From Entrophospora sp. SA101 (taxonomy: Eukaryota; Glomeromycota; Glomeromycetes; Entrophosporales; Entrophosporaceae), in the NCBI GenBank assembly GCA_958430865.1, contig CAUDNR010000418.1, forward strand, positions 1,521-19,020: a stretch of DNA of 17,500 nt. Direction: 5' to 3'. The notes under the pieces were generated by a model. The model was not told where the DNA came from, ran no database searches, and saw only the letters and a list, made by a program, of their open reading frames with translations. How positions within the stretch are numbered: the first letter of the stretch is position 1; each line of letters opens with the position of its first letter. Position numbers and translations under genes: made by a program. Shown piece after piece: positions 1 to 9,298 of this stretch.

Positions 1-630
1 ATCCTATATCCTCTCCAAAAATGGAAATGTATGACCCAAAAAACAAATCATAGAATTAAAGCTAAGACCTTTCTCTACAATTCTATGATTTCATTTTGTT
101 GATATGTCACGTTACCATAGAGGAGTGACACATCAAAGTTCTCAAAGTTTCACAAGTTTACTATGTTAACCCCCAAAAATTGCATGTTACACACAATTTT
201 TTTATATTAAAAATGAACAAATTGGATGAATTGAAATTTTTAATTTTGTATGGCTGATCTTTTGTCACATGATAATAATAATGAGTGGAAAAAAAAGAAC
301 GCAATCACTTTGGTCAAGATAATAGCCTATTTGAAACATATAAATAGGACAATTGTTCCATATTTTTTTTGTAATACCAATGTAGAAACATTCTCTTGGG
401 CCATTCTAAATTTTCATAGATATTCTTTGGTGTCATATACATATTCGTTTGGAGCATCAAAATTAGCATTGGATGCAAAGCATTCATGATTAATGATGCT
501 ATTTTTAATAAAATAACTATTTCATGGCCAAAAAACATATAATGATAAATAGACCAAAAAATTGCAAGGGTTGAGCAAGTATTTGTGATTTGATTTTTAC
601 AATGTAATAATGATATACACATGTTTATAT
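1..630. other. AT-rich flank left of the hAT element, no supported gene
   Basis: No convincing gene was found here. A 79-codon open frame on the plus strand (250-489) and an overlapping minus-strand frame are both open, but neither shows a domain, a low-complexity bias typical of coding exons, or a clean splice structure. A short plus-strand frame starts at ATG 524 and ends near 573. It could be the remains of an upstream exon of the gene that resumes at 4022, but nothing proves this. The only clear structure is the inverted repeat at 45-91. Confidence 0.5.
45..91. repeat. perfect 13-bp inverted repeat (hairpin)
   Basis: Bases 45-57 (aaatcatagaatt) are the exact reverse complement of bases 79-91, with a 21-nt spacer. 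It could fold as a hairpin in RNA or DNA. In AT-rich DNA a 13-bp stem can arise by chance. No U-tract or gene end follows that would make it a terminator. Confidence 0.5.
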
Positions 631-638
631 CAGGGTTG
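631..638 (+). repeat. left terminal inverted repeat of the hAT element
   Basis: CAGGGTTG here pairs with CAACCCTG at 3980-3987. The pairing weakens beyond 8 bp: left continues tgaaattt, and the right end reversed continues ggattcgt. It is flanked outside by TATAT, which is also found outside the right end. Confidence 0.75.
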
Positions 639-650
639 TGAAATTTCGCT

Positions 651-796
651 GTACGAGAAGAATCTTTGTACGTACGTACGTACGTACATACGTACGACTG
701 ACTTCGTACCATTGAGTTCGTACAGTTTCGTTGCGGCCGTACACCTGTACGAGGAAATTTTACATATGTACATACGTACGAATGTACGAATGTACG
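651..796. promoter_or_regulatory. left subterminal GTACG array (likely transposase-binding region)
   Basis: The pentamer GTACG and its palindromic form CGTACG recur many times, including a run of ACGT tetranucleotides at about 668-696 and repeated 'aatgtacg' near 781-796. Such CpG-containing motifs stand out sharply in this AT-rich window. Many hAT elements carry short subterminal motifs bound by their transposase, so that role is inferred. The array could also form cruciforms or attract cytosine methylation. Confidence 0.6.
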
Positions 797-2052
797 ATTT
801 ATCAGAAACGATTATTTTCTGCAGTGATAAAATATTACACCGTAAAATCTTATAACAATATCATTACAATTAACGGATTACTATTACCAGATGTTGTAAC
901 ACTTGATTATCAAACTGATTGTTGTATTCTGTGGTACGTTATTATTATTATTATAGTAATAGTATAAGTATATTCCATGATTTTTATATATTTTTTTTTA
1001 AGAGTATATAATGAATAATAAAAAAATTACACATTCGTTAATTGTTATCAATTGTTGAAAACATAACCATATCTTTCAAGTGTATACAGTCATTAATTCC
1101 ACAATTCTTTTATTCCAATGGTTAAAGCTTTGAAAAATTACATTGTTGAAACAAAACAAAAAAGTGGTTCTAGTAACAAATTATGTTACTGCAAAGCTTG
1201 CTTTATTAAACTTGGTGAAAACAGCAATGAATTAAAAACAATAGTAGATAAAACTGAACATATAATTCAACATTTTAATGATTGTCAAAATTTTCATGTT
1301 GTGTATAGCCAAGAAGAAAAACTTAAAATACTAGCTCTTGGTAATAGTAATAATAATGATAATAATAACAATACAATAAAAAGAAAAAGTAAATTAATTT
1401 ATTTAATTAATAATTTAATTAATTAATAATTTATTTTATCTAATTAATAATTTATTTAATTAATAATTTATTAATTAACAATTTATTTATTATTACATGA
1501 ATTAATTTCTTTTCTATTAGGATCAAATTCTACTTCGTCTCAATCATCTAATTATGGTCCTTTAGATAATTTTGTTGCCAGACCTTTATCTAAAGCAGAT
1601 AATGAAGTTTTTCATAAACTTATATTAAAAGCCACTATTTCTTGTGGTTTTCCATTATCTTGGGTGAATAATCAAGAAACAACAGAATTATTTAAATTTC
1701 TCAACCCACATATCAAACTACCAGATAGAAAAACCCTTTCCACTAAACTATTGAATGATGCAGTTAAAGAATATGATAATGTCATGTTAGAAAAATTAAG
1801 ATTAGATCAAATAGGTGTCACACTTATGTTTGATGGATGGACGAATGTTAGGCAACAAGAATTAATGGGATGTGTTCTTTTGATGTCAGATGGAGAACCA
1901 TGTGTATGGCAAGCTATGGATATCAGTAGTGAACGTGATACAATGTTTGAAGTTATGACTAAAACTGAAGAATTAATTTCCAAATTAATAGATATGAAAA
2001 TAACATTGTTATCAATAGTAACTGATAGTGCACCTTCCTATAATGCATCAAG

Positions 2053-2136
2053 GCAAGTGCATATTAATTTTTTCTCATTGCCTCAAACTATCATTGAATA
2101 TTTTATTGATTTATAATATAAATCTTTAATTATTAG
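2053..2136 (+). other. GC-AG intron in the transposase gene
   Basis: The donor reads AAG|GCAAGTGC and the acceptor TTATTAG|GGCAAG. Using the nearby GT (2057) leaves the wrong phase, whereas GC at 2053 leaves two bases (AG) that join G at 2137 to restore an arginine codon and the CFAHQ motif frame. AG|GCAAGT is the recognised consensus of GC-AG introns. Confidence 0.65.
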
Positions 2137-2934
2137 GGCAAGATTACGACTTAAACATAGAAATATTGTTTTTTTACCATGTTTTGCCCATCAGGTGAAT
2201 TTGTGTGTAGGGGAAATTTTTAAAATTTCATCTGAGTTCAAAAATACATCAGGCAATGCCTTAAAAGTGTCAGCCTATTTTAAAGATGCTAGACATAAAT
2301 ATTTCATTGGCCAACTTCGTGATATTCAAAAAGAACTTTATAGCAAATATATTCAACTTGCACTTCCATGTAATACCAGGTGGAACAGTCAACATAATTG
2401 CTTTAAAAGTTTAATTGCTACTAAAAATGCTTTACGTGTAAGTTATTCTATTTATTTTTACAATCTTTCAAAATAGTAGTTTTGATTCAAATAAAATAAT
2501 TGACAATTATTTTTTACATAGTCTTTGGCAATAAAATTTGATCCTTCTTCATCAACGAATACATTGAAAATTTCACATGAAATGTATTGTATTATAATGA
2601 ATGAATCTTTTTGGGACGAACTTTTAAAATTGGATCAAATTTTGATTCCTTATTGCAATATTTTGAATAAACTACAAAGTGACAAGGCAAGATTATATGA
2701 AGTTTTACATTGTTATGCATATTTGTATCAATTTTGGAAAAGTTATTCTGATGAACTCTTGGCCAGTAGAATATTATCAAGATTGGAAAATAGATGGAGT
2801 TTATGGGAACAACCTCTTCTCATTCTTTCTTGGCTTCTTCATCCTGTTTACAAATCAAACTATTTCACTTCTGCTTCTATATCAAAAATAAGTTATTTAC
2901 ACATGGGGAAGTGGCTTGTTTATTATTATAAAGC

Positions 2935-3086
2935 ATGGACTGGAAAAGAACCTAAAACTATTCTTAATGAATTTTATGATTTTTCACAAGGAAGAAAATA
3001 TCCTTTTGATATGGACTGGAAAAGAACCTAAAACTATTCTTAATGAATTTTATGATTTTTCACAAGGAAGAAAATATCCTTTTGAT
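2935..3086 (+). repeat. perfect 76-bp tandem duplication inside the transposase gene
   Basis: Bases 2935-3010 and 3011-3086 are identical by eye. Each unit begins atggactggaaaagaacc and ends ccttttgat. Since 76 is not a multiple of three, the second copy moves the frame and creates an early stop. No GT or GC dinucleotide lies inside the unit, so splicing cannot easily remove one copy. Perfect identity implies a recent event, or an assembly artefact. Confidence 0.9.
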
Positions 3087-3814
3087 AATGCCTCCATTGA
3101 TCAGTTTGAAAATAATATTCACAAATATTGGTGCTGGGTTCAGGATGCCTATCCAGAAATTGGAATTGTTGCAGCACGTATTTTTGGTATTTGTATTAAT
3201 GCAGCTTCAGTAGAACGACTGTGGAGTAGTATGGGATTTTTTCATTCAAAAAATCGAAATAGATTGGAGGTAAAAATATAGTTTTATTTACATTAATATA
3301 GTAAATTATTTTCTTTTTAAAATTTGACTATTTCTTTTACTATATGTAGTTCACTAGAGTCTTAGAAATGGCAAAATTGAAGGCTGGCATTACATATAAT
3401 CGACTTCTTCAACAAGAACTTTCTTTATCAAATAAAGAAATAAATTTAGAAGAACAGAATAGCATTGAAAGAGAAATGATATTGGAAGCCGAATCTTCAA
3501 ATGTAAATACTAACTTAAATGAAGAAAGTTATTTGGGTGAACAAAATGATGAACAGGATAATAATAGTTTAGAAGCAGATGTAATTGCACAGTTTAATAA
3601 TAATTTGGGTGAGTGGATAGAAATTCTTCAAGAAGAAGAAAATGAATCTCTAAATGAGCTTATAAACATTGAAGATGATGAATTTTATAACTTAGATGTT
3701 CAAAGTATTGATCATCCAGCAACAAGCTCCGATGGGAAATGGAAATTGGAAGTTATATTAAAAAACGATATACATTGTCCTTTTTAATTTTCAATTTATG
3801 AATTTTTTTTTTGA

Positions 3815-3816
<2 letters not shown>

Positions 3817-3845
<29 letters not shown>
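3817..3845. repeat. (AT)n microsatellite in the transposase 3' flank
   Basis: An uninterrupted AT dinucleotide run follows the transposase stop codon at 3787. No function is evident. Confidence 0.9.
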
Positions 3846-3847
<2 letters not shown>

Positions 3848-3899
3848 GTGTATTACATTTATCAACCAATAAAAATTGTCATAAATCACATGATATGTT

Positions 3900-3974
3900 C
3901 GTACAATGTACTAAAAAATTTTAAGCTCGTACGTACGTACGTACTTGTACGATACGTGTACGTGTACGAGTACG
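3900..3974. promoter_or_regulatory. right subterminal GTACG array
   Basis: This mirrors the left array. It contains CGTAC at 3900, a run of ACGT units after 3928, and alternating gtacg / cgtgtacg copies up to the right inverted repeat. The motif is found in quantity only at the two ends of the element, which ties the two arrays together and supports the element boundaries. Confidence 0.6.
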
Positions 3975-3979
3975 AATCC

Positions 3980-3987
3980 CAACCCTG
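3980..3987 (-). repeat. right terminal inverted repeat of the hAT element
   Basis: CAACCCTG is the exact reverse complement of the left end at 631-638. TATAT follows directly outside. Confidence 0.75.
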
Positions 3988-4021
3988 TATATACTCATAT
4001 AAATACTATCTCATTTGATAG

Positions 4022-5550
4022 GTGAGGATGAACGTGACAAAAATTCTCGTGGATTCAACAAAAAATCTTGTGAGTGTGAAAGAAGACCTCTACAAATTAA
4101 AACTGAATATACAAGTGTATAACCAGATGATTTCTCAGAAAACCGATGAAGATGGGTTCAAGTCACCATCTTCTAACCCTCGAAATGACGAAGATGAGTT
4201 CAAGACACTACCTCCTAAACCTCAAGATGATGATAAAGATTCACTTTCTCTTACTCCAAACAAGCGAAAGATGAGTGATAAAAAGGTCATTCAGTATCTT
4301 AGTGCAATGAAGCAATCGTTAAAATATAACTAAGTTATGGTTCAAAAACCATCTGTGTGGACGGAATCACTAAATATTTATATGGATAATGTTTTGAAAG
4401 TGTGTATTCACAATATTAATTAATTAATGTTAGATTGGAAGCCAATAAATGTTTAAGCATCTTTGTAATCGTGTTACAGAACTCTGGAGATAATTTCAAG
4501 TCTAAAATAATGCAAAAAATTGAAGGTGATTTAGACAACAGGTTTTGCCTATATTACGAAAAAATATTAATGGACTTGTAAGTTTTTTTCCCCATTTATT
4601 GTTATCCTTCAGATAATTTGAAGCCTAACCTTGTTCCTGATTTTAGTTATAATATGGTCGATATATTTCCAAACTTGTCAAGGAAAATCAGAGAACGAAA
4701 GTATATTATTCAAAACATTTCTTCTTTATTCAAATTTTACGAAGTCACGTTTGGAAACATTTATTTTGACTGGATTGAATCACACTCGCCGGCGTCAAAA
4801 TTAACAAAGTCGCCTACAAACTCTGGTATTGTTAAGGTCGATGCAAGAGGTATGTAATAATGTATATTTACAATTTTAACCTATTATCCAATAATAATTA
4901 CTTGATTATTCCAACAATCCTGAAAGGTGTCAGGTTATTCGATAATAAGGAAATTTTCCATGTAGAAGTGTCAGGCCCGCCATCACCACCATCAGATAAT
5001 AATGCTGTTAACAATACAAAAAAATCTCTACATACTGATATTTTAAACCTAATTGCGATCCTGCTTGATCACCTCAGAGTTCCAGTAGAAAATGCAACTG
5101 AAATTAAAGTTTTTAGTTTACAAGTGATCGGCAAATATTTTATATTTATTTAAAAAGAGACATTTAAGTATTGGTTTCGTAATTTAATATTTTAATTGAA
5201 CATTAGAATATTGTATGACACTATACTCGCTCAACATGCTAAATGATGGCACTTTCCTGACGTCTGAACTATATTCTACATTGTTACCATTTTCACTTGA
5301 TGCCATATCGAAGTACAAGGGAATTCTTTATCTGATGGCAATTTTTCATGTAAGTAAAATTATGCAATCATAATTTGTTGATCTTTAGTCACTCACATAC
5401 TTTTGTGATTTTCAGGAAGAAATCATGAAACAAATTTCAATTATGAAAAATCTTGACCTAATAGTCGATCATAATGGAAGAAATATAGTTCGGGATGTGT
5501 TAAAAATTCCAAAGTCTTTGAAGGATCTACTACTTGAGTATGGAAAATAA
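4022..5550 (+). CDS. hypothetical multi-exon protein
   Basis: Function not recognised. The first visible exon opens at 4022 directly after an acceptor-like tttgatag; ATG at 4028 is the first start. It encodes a lysine/aspartate-rich stretch with a repeated DEDEFK/DEDGFK theme. Later phase-consistent exons are 4335-4399, 4480-4577, 4647-4849, 4927 to 5115 or 5130, 5207-5349 and 5416-5550 (TAA). An in-frame TAA at 4331-4333 must be removed, for example by a 60-nt intron 4275-4334 (GTGATA...ACTAAG); otherwise ATG 4337 is the start. The intron before 5207 needs either a GTTTAC donor (5116) or a GC donor (5131). Predicted sequence is hydrophilic and helical with no signal peptide seen. The hAT element ends only 34 nt upstream, so a 5' exon may lie beyond it. 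The 3' half is the better-supported part. Confidence 0.55.
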
Positions 5551-6423
5551 TCATACAAGATGAATTCAAATAAAAAAAACGATTCTCAGGTTTATATATA
5601 ATAAAGGGAAATTTTATTGATAATGCCAGCCAGGCAGGTTATTTTATTTTAGATTAAAATTTAGAGTACCATATGAATATAATTCAATATTAATTATTTT
5701 ATTAAAAAAAGTAAAGTACATATAAATTATTTGTTATATATATTATCCTTACTAGCTTTGCTGAGAATATTCGAATCGAAATTATTATTAGCCTTTAGAT
5801 ACCTATATACCTCTCCATAATCAAATACCGTCTTCCCTCACAACTCTATTTTCCGAGACTTACCGATTAGTAAATCCCAACCACCGTGTTTTCCCTGTTC
5901 CTAACCACTTTCCACTAACCTCTAATAACCTACCTCTAACCTCCGTGTTTTACTGAACCTTGCTAAAATTAGTTTCTGTCTAACCTCCGTCACGACTTGC
6001 GTGTTCTTATTTGCAATAGTTATATTTCCACCTTCCATGACATATATATACTTCTCCCGATTCTGAAATTGTAAATGTTGCCTATTATTTCTAGATTTGC
6101 GAGACAATATTTGATATATCTATGTGAATGAATGACTTCAATTTTTCCGAATTAATCTCAGATAAAAAACATGAATCGAACATAATTTTGATCAAGACAA
6201 ATGGTTATTTATAGAATCTTATTTTATTTTATGAAATAAAAAATGTTGCAGAGACGACAATATACAAATAAAAAAAATCTAATTATTCATTCTCTGGTTC
6301 ACGTAGGGAGTATGCTAGAAGGATCCTCGTTGAAAAAAACTAGAGATTAGAGCTGGTGACCGCATACATCTTTCATCTACACTTACAGGATGATAAATTT
6401 GACGAATATCAAGAAGAATATTA
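5551..6423. other. gene-poor region with a pyrimidine-rich tract and short CCGTGTTTT repeats
   Basis: After the stop at 5550 the sequence is AT-rich. From about 5815 to 6000 the plus strand becomes strongly C+T rich with many ctaacc/taacct pieces. AACC(A/T)CCGTGTTTT occurs at 5879-5892 and 5938-5951, and the shortened AACCTCCGT at 5982-5990. A 61-codon minus-strand frame (5922-6107) overlaps it but shows only basic residues and no domain. The pieces resemble neither a clean telomere repeat nor a known element. Confidence 0.4.
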
Positions 6424-6582
6424 TTAAATGGAGGCGACAAATTGATTCTGAATTGCGGTTTGGAGATCATCAACCGTTGCATCTCTGAAGGTCGTAATTG
6501 TGAGTACAACACTATTGATTGAAAGTTGATTACGTGGGCTATTAGGAATAGCAAGACAATTGAGAGTAATATCGTTGGTCAT
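6424..6582 (-). pseudogene. Crinkler-like N-terminal domain fragment
   Basis: The minus strand from ATG at 6582 encodes 52 residues beginning MTNDITLNCLAIPNSPRN and containing DATVDDLQTAIQNQF, then two stop codons. The I-T-L-N-C-L start followed by a variable beta region and a T-V-x-x-L-x-x-A-I helix resembles the ubiquitin-like N-terminal domain of Crinkler (CRN) proteins, a family common in Glomeromycotina and oomycetes. The next expected strand (L-x-L-W-K-V) is not found in frame. An overlapping frame continues as ILLDIRQIYHP to a good GTAAGT donor, so a frameshift is likely. Only a fragment is present and no effector C-terminus follows. Other identities are possible. Confidence 0.4.
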
Positions 6583-7729
6583 TTTTCACGTTTCTTAAAT
6601 ACGAAAACCCATGATGAATAAAATTTCTCTTTCATAGATAGGGCTTTGTCATGAACAATGCATAATAATGAACATACATTACCTTATAAAAATTTCGGGA
6701 AGATGAGAAATGATGCCTCGCAAATCTAGCTTTTTTATATTATTTCATTCGCCAAATCTGAGAATCTGCTAGAAGAAAGAAATACATGATTGGTAATTAC
6801 GTTATCCTGACCATTTCTCTGATCTTTGCCTCATAAAACAATTCTATTAGAATCACAAGTGCTAAGCACTGAATATATGTGTCATAGACCTCTTGACTTT
6901 GCCTAACTTCATCATTCATGGGAAAATTAAACCTTTTCAATCTGCCGATTGCTTTTATAGAATGAAAAATGAGACGATCTCGAAGACGGCGGAGATCTCA
7001 ACTCCCATAACACATGAATTTTAATGAGCCAGATTCTATGTAGTATTATTTACTGATAAAGAACAATAAAATCTCCTCATTCATATCCTTTTTGTGTCAT
7101 TTGTATTTTTTCTTATCGAAAAGCTTTATATTATGAGAAAATAATTTAGCGGTATAATCTCGTAGAACATAGACAATATTAATATTAGTGGAACTAGCAA
7201 GCTAACATGACATTCAAATTCTTTGGTTGATATATATACACATACACCCGTAATCATTACTTTTTGTGTTTTCATGTGTCATCGAGCTAATTCGAAGTTC
7301 ATAGAACATCCACATCGTGTGTATTTTTGTGCGACTATATGCAGGGACTCTAAACTTGGATTGACTACACATGGCTTAGATTACTATTAATATAGAATTC
7401 TCTTCTTGCTTTATTATTTTTATTATTATCAAAATGATTCGAACAGGATTACACAAAATGAATCATGTGGCCTTAAACTACAGGTTAATAAATCACATAT
7501 AAATCATTAAATTTATTATAACCGCTAAATATGTCTGGTTTTGATATCACTATTATTCTCGGTAACAAAACAACCATTACCCAAACCCTTTAATAACCGT
7601 CCTGGATATGATATGAAGTATGACATGGCATATATCCACAATTATATTCATTATGATGGTAAACTCCTTGGGATTTAAAAGATCATACGACAACTTGCCT
7701 ATTGTGAAACAGGATGAAAGTTTTATTCA
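6583..7729. other. intergenic, no supported gene
   Basis: This 1.1 kb is AT-rich with scattered short frames. The longest of note is a 40-codon minus-strand frame from ATG 6919 to stop 6797, preceded by another short open minus-strand stretch near 6990 containing RSPPSSRSS. They may be decayed exons, but I see no domain. No tRNA-like cloverleaf or tandem repeat was noticed. Confidence 0.4.
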
Positions 7730-8254
7730 GTGAGGTTATGGGCAAGGGTCAATCTTCAAAATTTATTAAGCGAGAATAAATTTAGTACGTATCATAGATA
7801 TTGCTTATTTGCTTCTTATTCCGGAGGTAGGTTTGTAGATTATAATAATTACAGCAATTACTACAGACCAAAAACACTTAAGAATGGAACTGCGATCTGT
7901 TCCGGGTGTTGGAAGGTAGGTCGCGTTAATGTGAATGTAAAGCCTAGGAAAATGTTTACGGAAATTGTTGAACCTAAAGACCTGATGCAGGATCATTGGA
8001 ATCACGAGTGTTCCAGACCTAAAACCGATATTGGACATGCAGGAATTATACAATAAGCTTGGAGAAATTATAAGCAGAGGCCTGGATCTATGGAAACCAA
8101 AGTTTGGAATGCGGCGAGAAACGAAGACGAGTGAATGTATCGATATATGGTGGAAAGTGCACATATTAATATGCATTAAGAGTCGCACAGATATATCACG
8201 AAATATGGATGTTCAACGATTAGATCTTTGTCTATGTGGTGATTATGCCTTTTA
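7730..8254 (+). pseudogene. frame-shifted remnant with a FLYWCH-like zinc-finger pattern
   Basis: One plus-strand frame (7730-8056) encodes a stretch with RPKTLKNGTAICSGCWKVGR followed about 30 residues later by DHWNHEC. The C-x2-C ... H-x2-H spacing with the preceding aromatic-rich DYNNYSNYY segment recalls FLYWCH-type fingers, which often sit at the N-terminus of MULE transposases. A second frame takes over (8031-8254), with PDLKPILDMQELYNKLGE just before and across its start, so one indel near 8010 probably separates two parts of one old gene. No start context, transposase core or terminal repeats were found. The identity is tentative; a lineage-specific protein is equally possible. Confidence 0.35.
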
Positions 8255-8255
8255 A

Positions 8256-9298
8256 ACCATTAGAAAAAATTGTTCCGTTGACATTAGATCCTGTTTCTCT
8301 TAAAACCGAAAATTTATGGATGCTTATAGAAATTGGTTAACAGATCTAGAAGCCTTTGTATGCAATAAAAAGAATAAATAATAATAACCGTTTAACATAT
8401 TTTTTTATAGCAATATAACAACTATTTCTTGATATCATATAACAGTTACATGTCCATTACTGGATATAATTCTCATAGAAAAATTCACGCATTATAGAAT
8501 ATTAATAGCTTTTGGTTACAAATTCACAAAATTGTTAAAGATACGATTTCATGTTGGTTTGTCATTAAAATAAAATAAGAATTTCTGAAATCCGTTTTTC
8601 TTTAGTTTAAAAATAAATCTTGATATCATTTACAGAAATGATTAAGATTGTAAAAAGAAAAAAGAAATAATCATAAACGTGATCATGATCCTAATAATAA
8701 TAATAATAATAATATATTTTCCTGATCCGTCTATGAACTAGAAAAATGTCATTCATTCATCACATTAAACCAAAACACGATTTATAATAGTACAGCTTAT
8801 TCGCGTCATAAAGGATTGAAATTTTATAAAGAATCCGATATTTTTAAAATGGTTTTTTAATTTTTCAAATGTAAAAATAAATTACATCATACTATTTCTT
8901 AATGTGAACAATATTAATATATATAAACAATCAAAAAAATTAATACTTAAAAAATCGCTAAATTTAAATTGCTAAGCAGGTTTAAATTATTTTTACTTGC
9001 GTCAAATAAAGAATCGTGATAATTACTCTCAGTCTAATATTTTTTATTGATGATAAAAAAAAACCGTGTGATGTTTTTTTTAAAAATATTTACGTCAAAA
9101 CAATTCCCAAATTAATTATTTCATTTACTTCACAAAATTTATTGAAGCCAAAAAAAGGCATAAAAACAAATTCTTTTGTAACTGTTTTTGTTTGACTAAA
9201 CACCAATGAAAAATTAATAGAAAAAAATATATATATTATTTTCTAAACATTTTTCGTTGTTTGTTGTTTTTAAAACTTAAATTTTTTTTTAAAACAAA
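8256..9298. other. AT-rich intergenic region upstream of the RBR gene
   Basis: No open frame of interest on either strand. A short (TAA)n run lies at about 8692-8714. The last 150 bases before 9299 are poly-T and poly-A rich, as expected of a promoter and leader in this genome, but no specific element can be named. Confidence 0.6.

Larger units (their letters stand above)
1118..3787 (+). pseudogene. hAT transposase, six exons, frame broken by a 76-bp duplication
   Basis: Hand-checked exons are 1118-1388 (or to 1340, same phase), 1521-2052, 2137-2437, 2522-3010 (first duplicate copy), 3011-3269 in a shifted frame, and 3350-3787. The N-terminus has a BED-like finger: CYCKAC, then HIIQHFNDC. 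Next come TLMFDGWTNV and SIVTDSAPS (transposase core), then FLPCFAHQVNLC across the second intron, a helical central region, and AASVERLWSSMGFFHS, the C-terminal hAT dimerisation region. The C-terminal tail is acidic. Intron 2 (2053-2136) fits phase only with a GC donor (AAG|GCAAGT). The tandem copy 2935-3010/3011-3086 shifts the frame, so translation from exon 4 ends at a TAA just after 3028. The family cuts and pastes DNA in the nucleus. Loss of the dimerisation region should abolish activity. Identification as hAT is firm; exact exon 1 borders are less so. Confidence 0.85.
631..3987 (+). mobile_element. hAT-superfamily DNA transposon, about 3.36 kb
   Basis: The left end begins CAGGGTTG at 631. 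The right end finishes CAACCCTG at 3987, so the outermost 8 bp are perfect terminal inverted repeats of the CAGGG type common in hAT elements. Just inside each end lies a dense array of GTACG/CGTACG motifs (651-796 and 3900-3974). Between them is a transposase gene with a CxxC-type N-terminal finger, a D-G-W-x-N region, a CFAHxxNLC-type motif and the C-terminal hAT dimerisation region. hAT elements normally make an 8-bp target duplication; here the flanks (gtttatat and tatatact) do not match as 8-mers, and only TATAT touches both ends. The duplication is therefore decayed, or the exact end differs. The element is probably no longer autonomous because its gene carries a frame-breaking duplication. 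Confidence 0.85.

Noticed and set aside
250..712. Overlapping plus and minus frames left of the hAT element
   Set aside because: Neither shows a family signature, and AT-rich sequence with few stops explains them.
623..3995. 8-bp target duplication for the large hAT element
   Set aside because: The flanking 8-mers gtttatat and tatatact do not match; the shared TATAT is too simple in this AT-rich DNA to count.
5922..6107. 61-codon minus-strand gene
   Set aside because: No domain, it overlaps the repeat-bearing pyrimidine tract, and there is no exon structure.
6093..6729. 13-bp inverted match (ctagatttgcgag at 6093-6105 and its complement at 6717-6729) as transposon ends
   Set aside because: A match of this size is expected by chance in 17.5 kb, pairing does not extend, and no target duplication was seen.
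7805..8188. 127-codon minus-strand frame
   Set aside because: It overlaps the plus-strand zinc-finger-like remnant, and its composition fits an antisense shadow; no motif.
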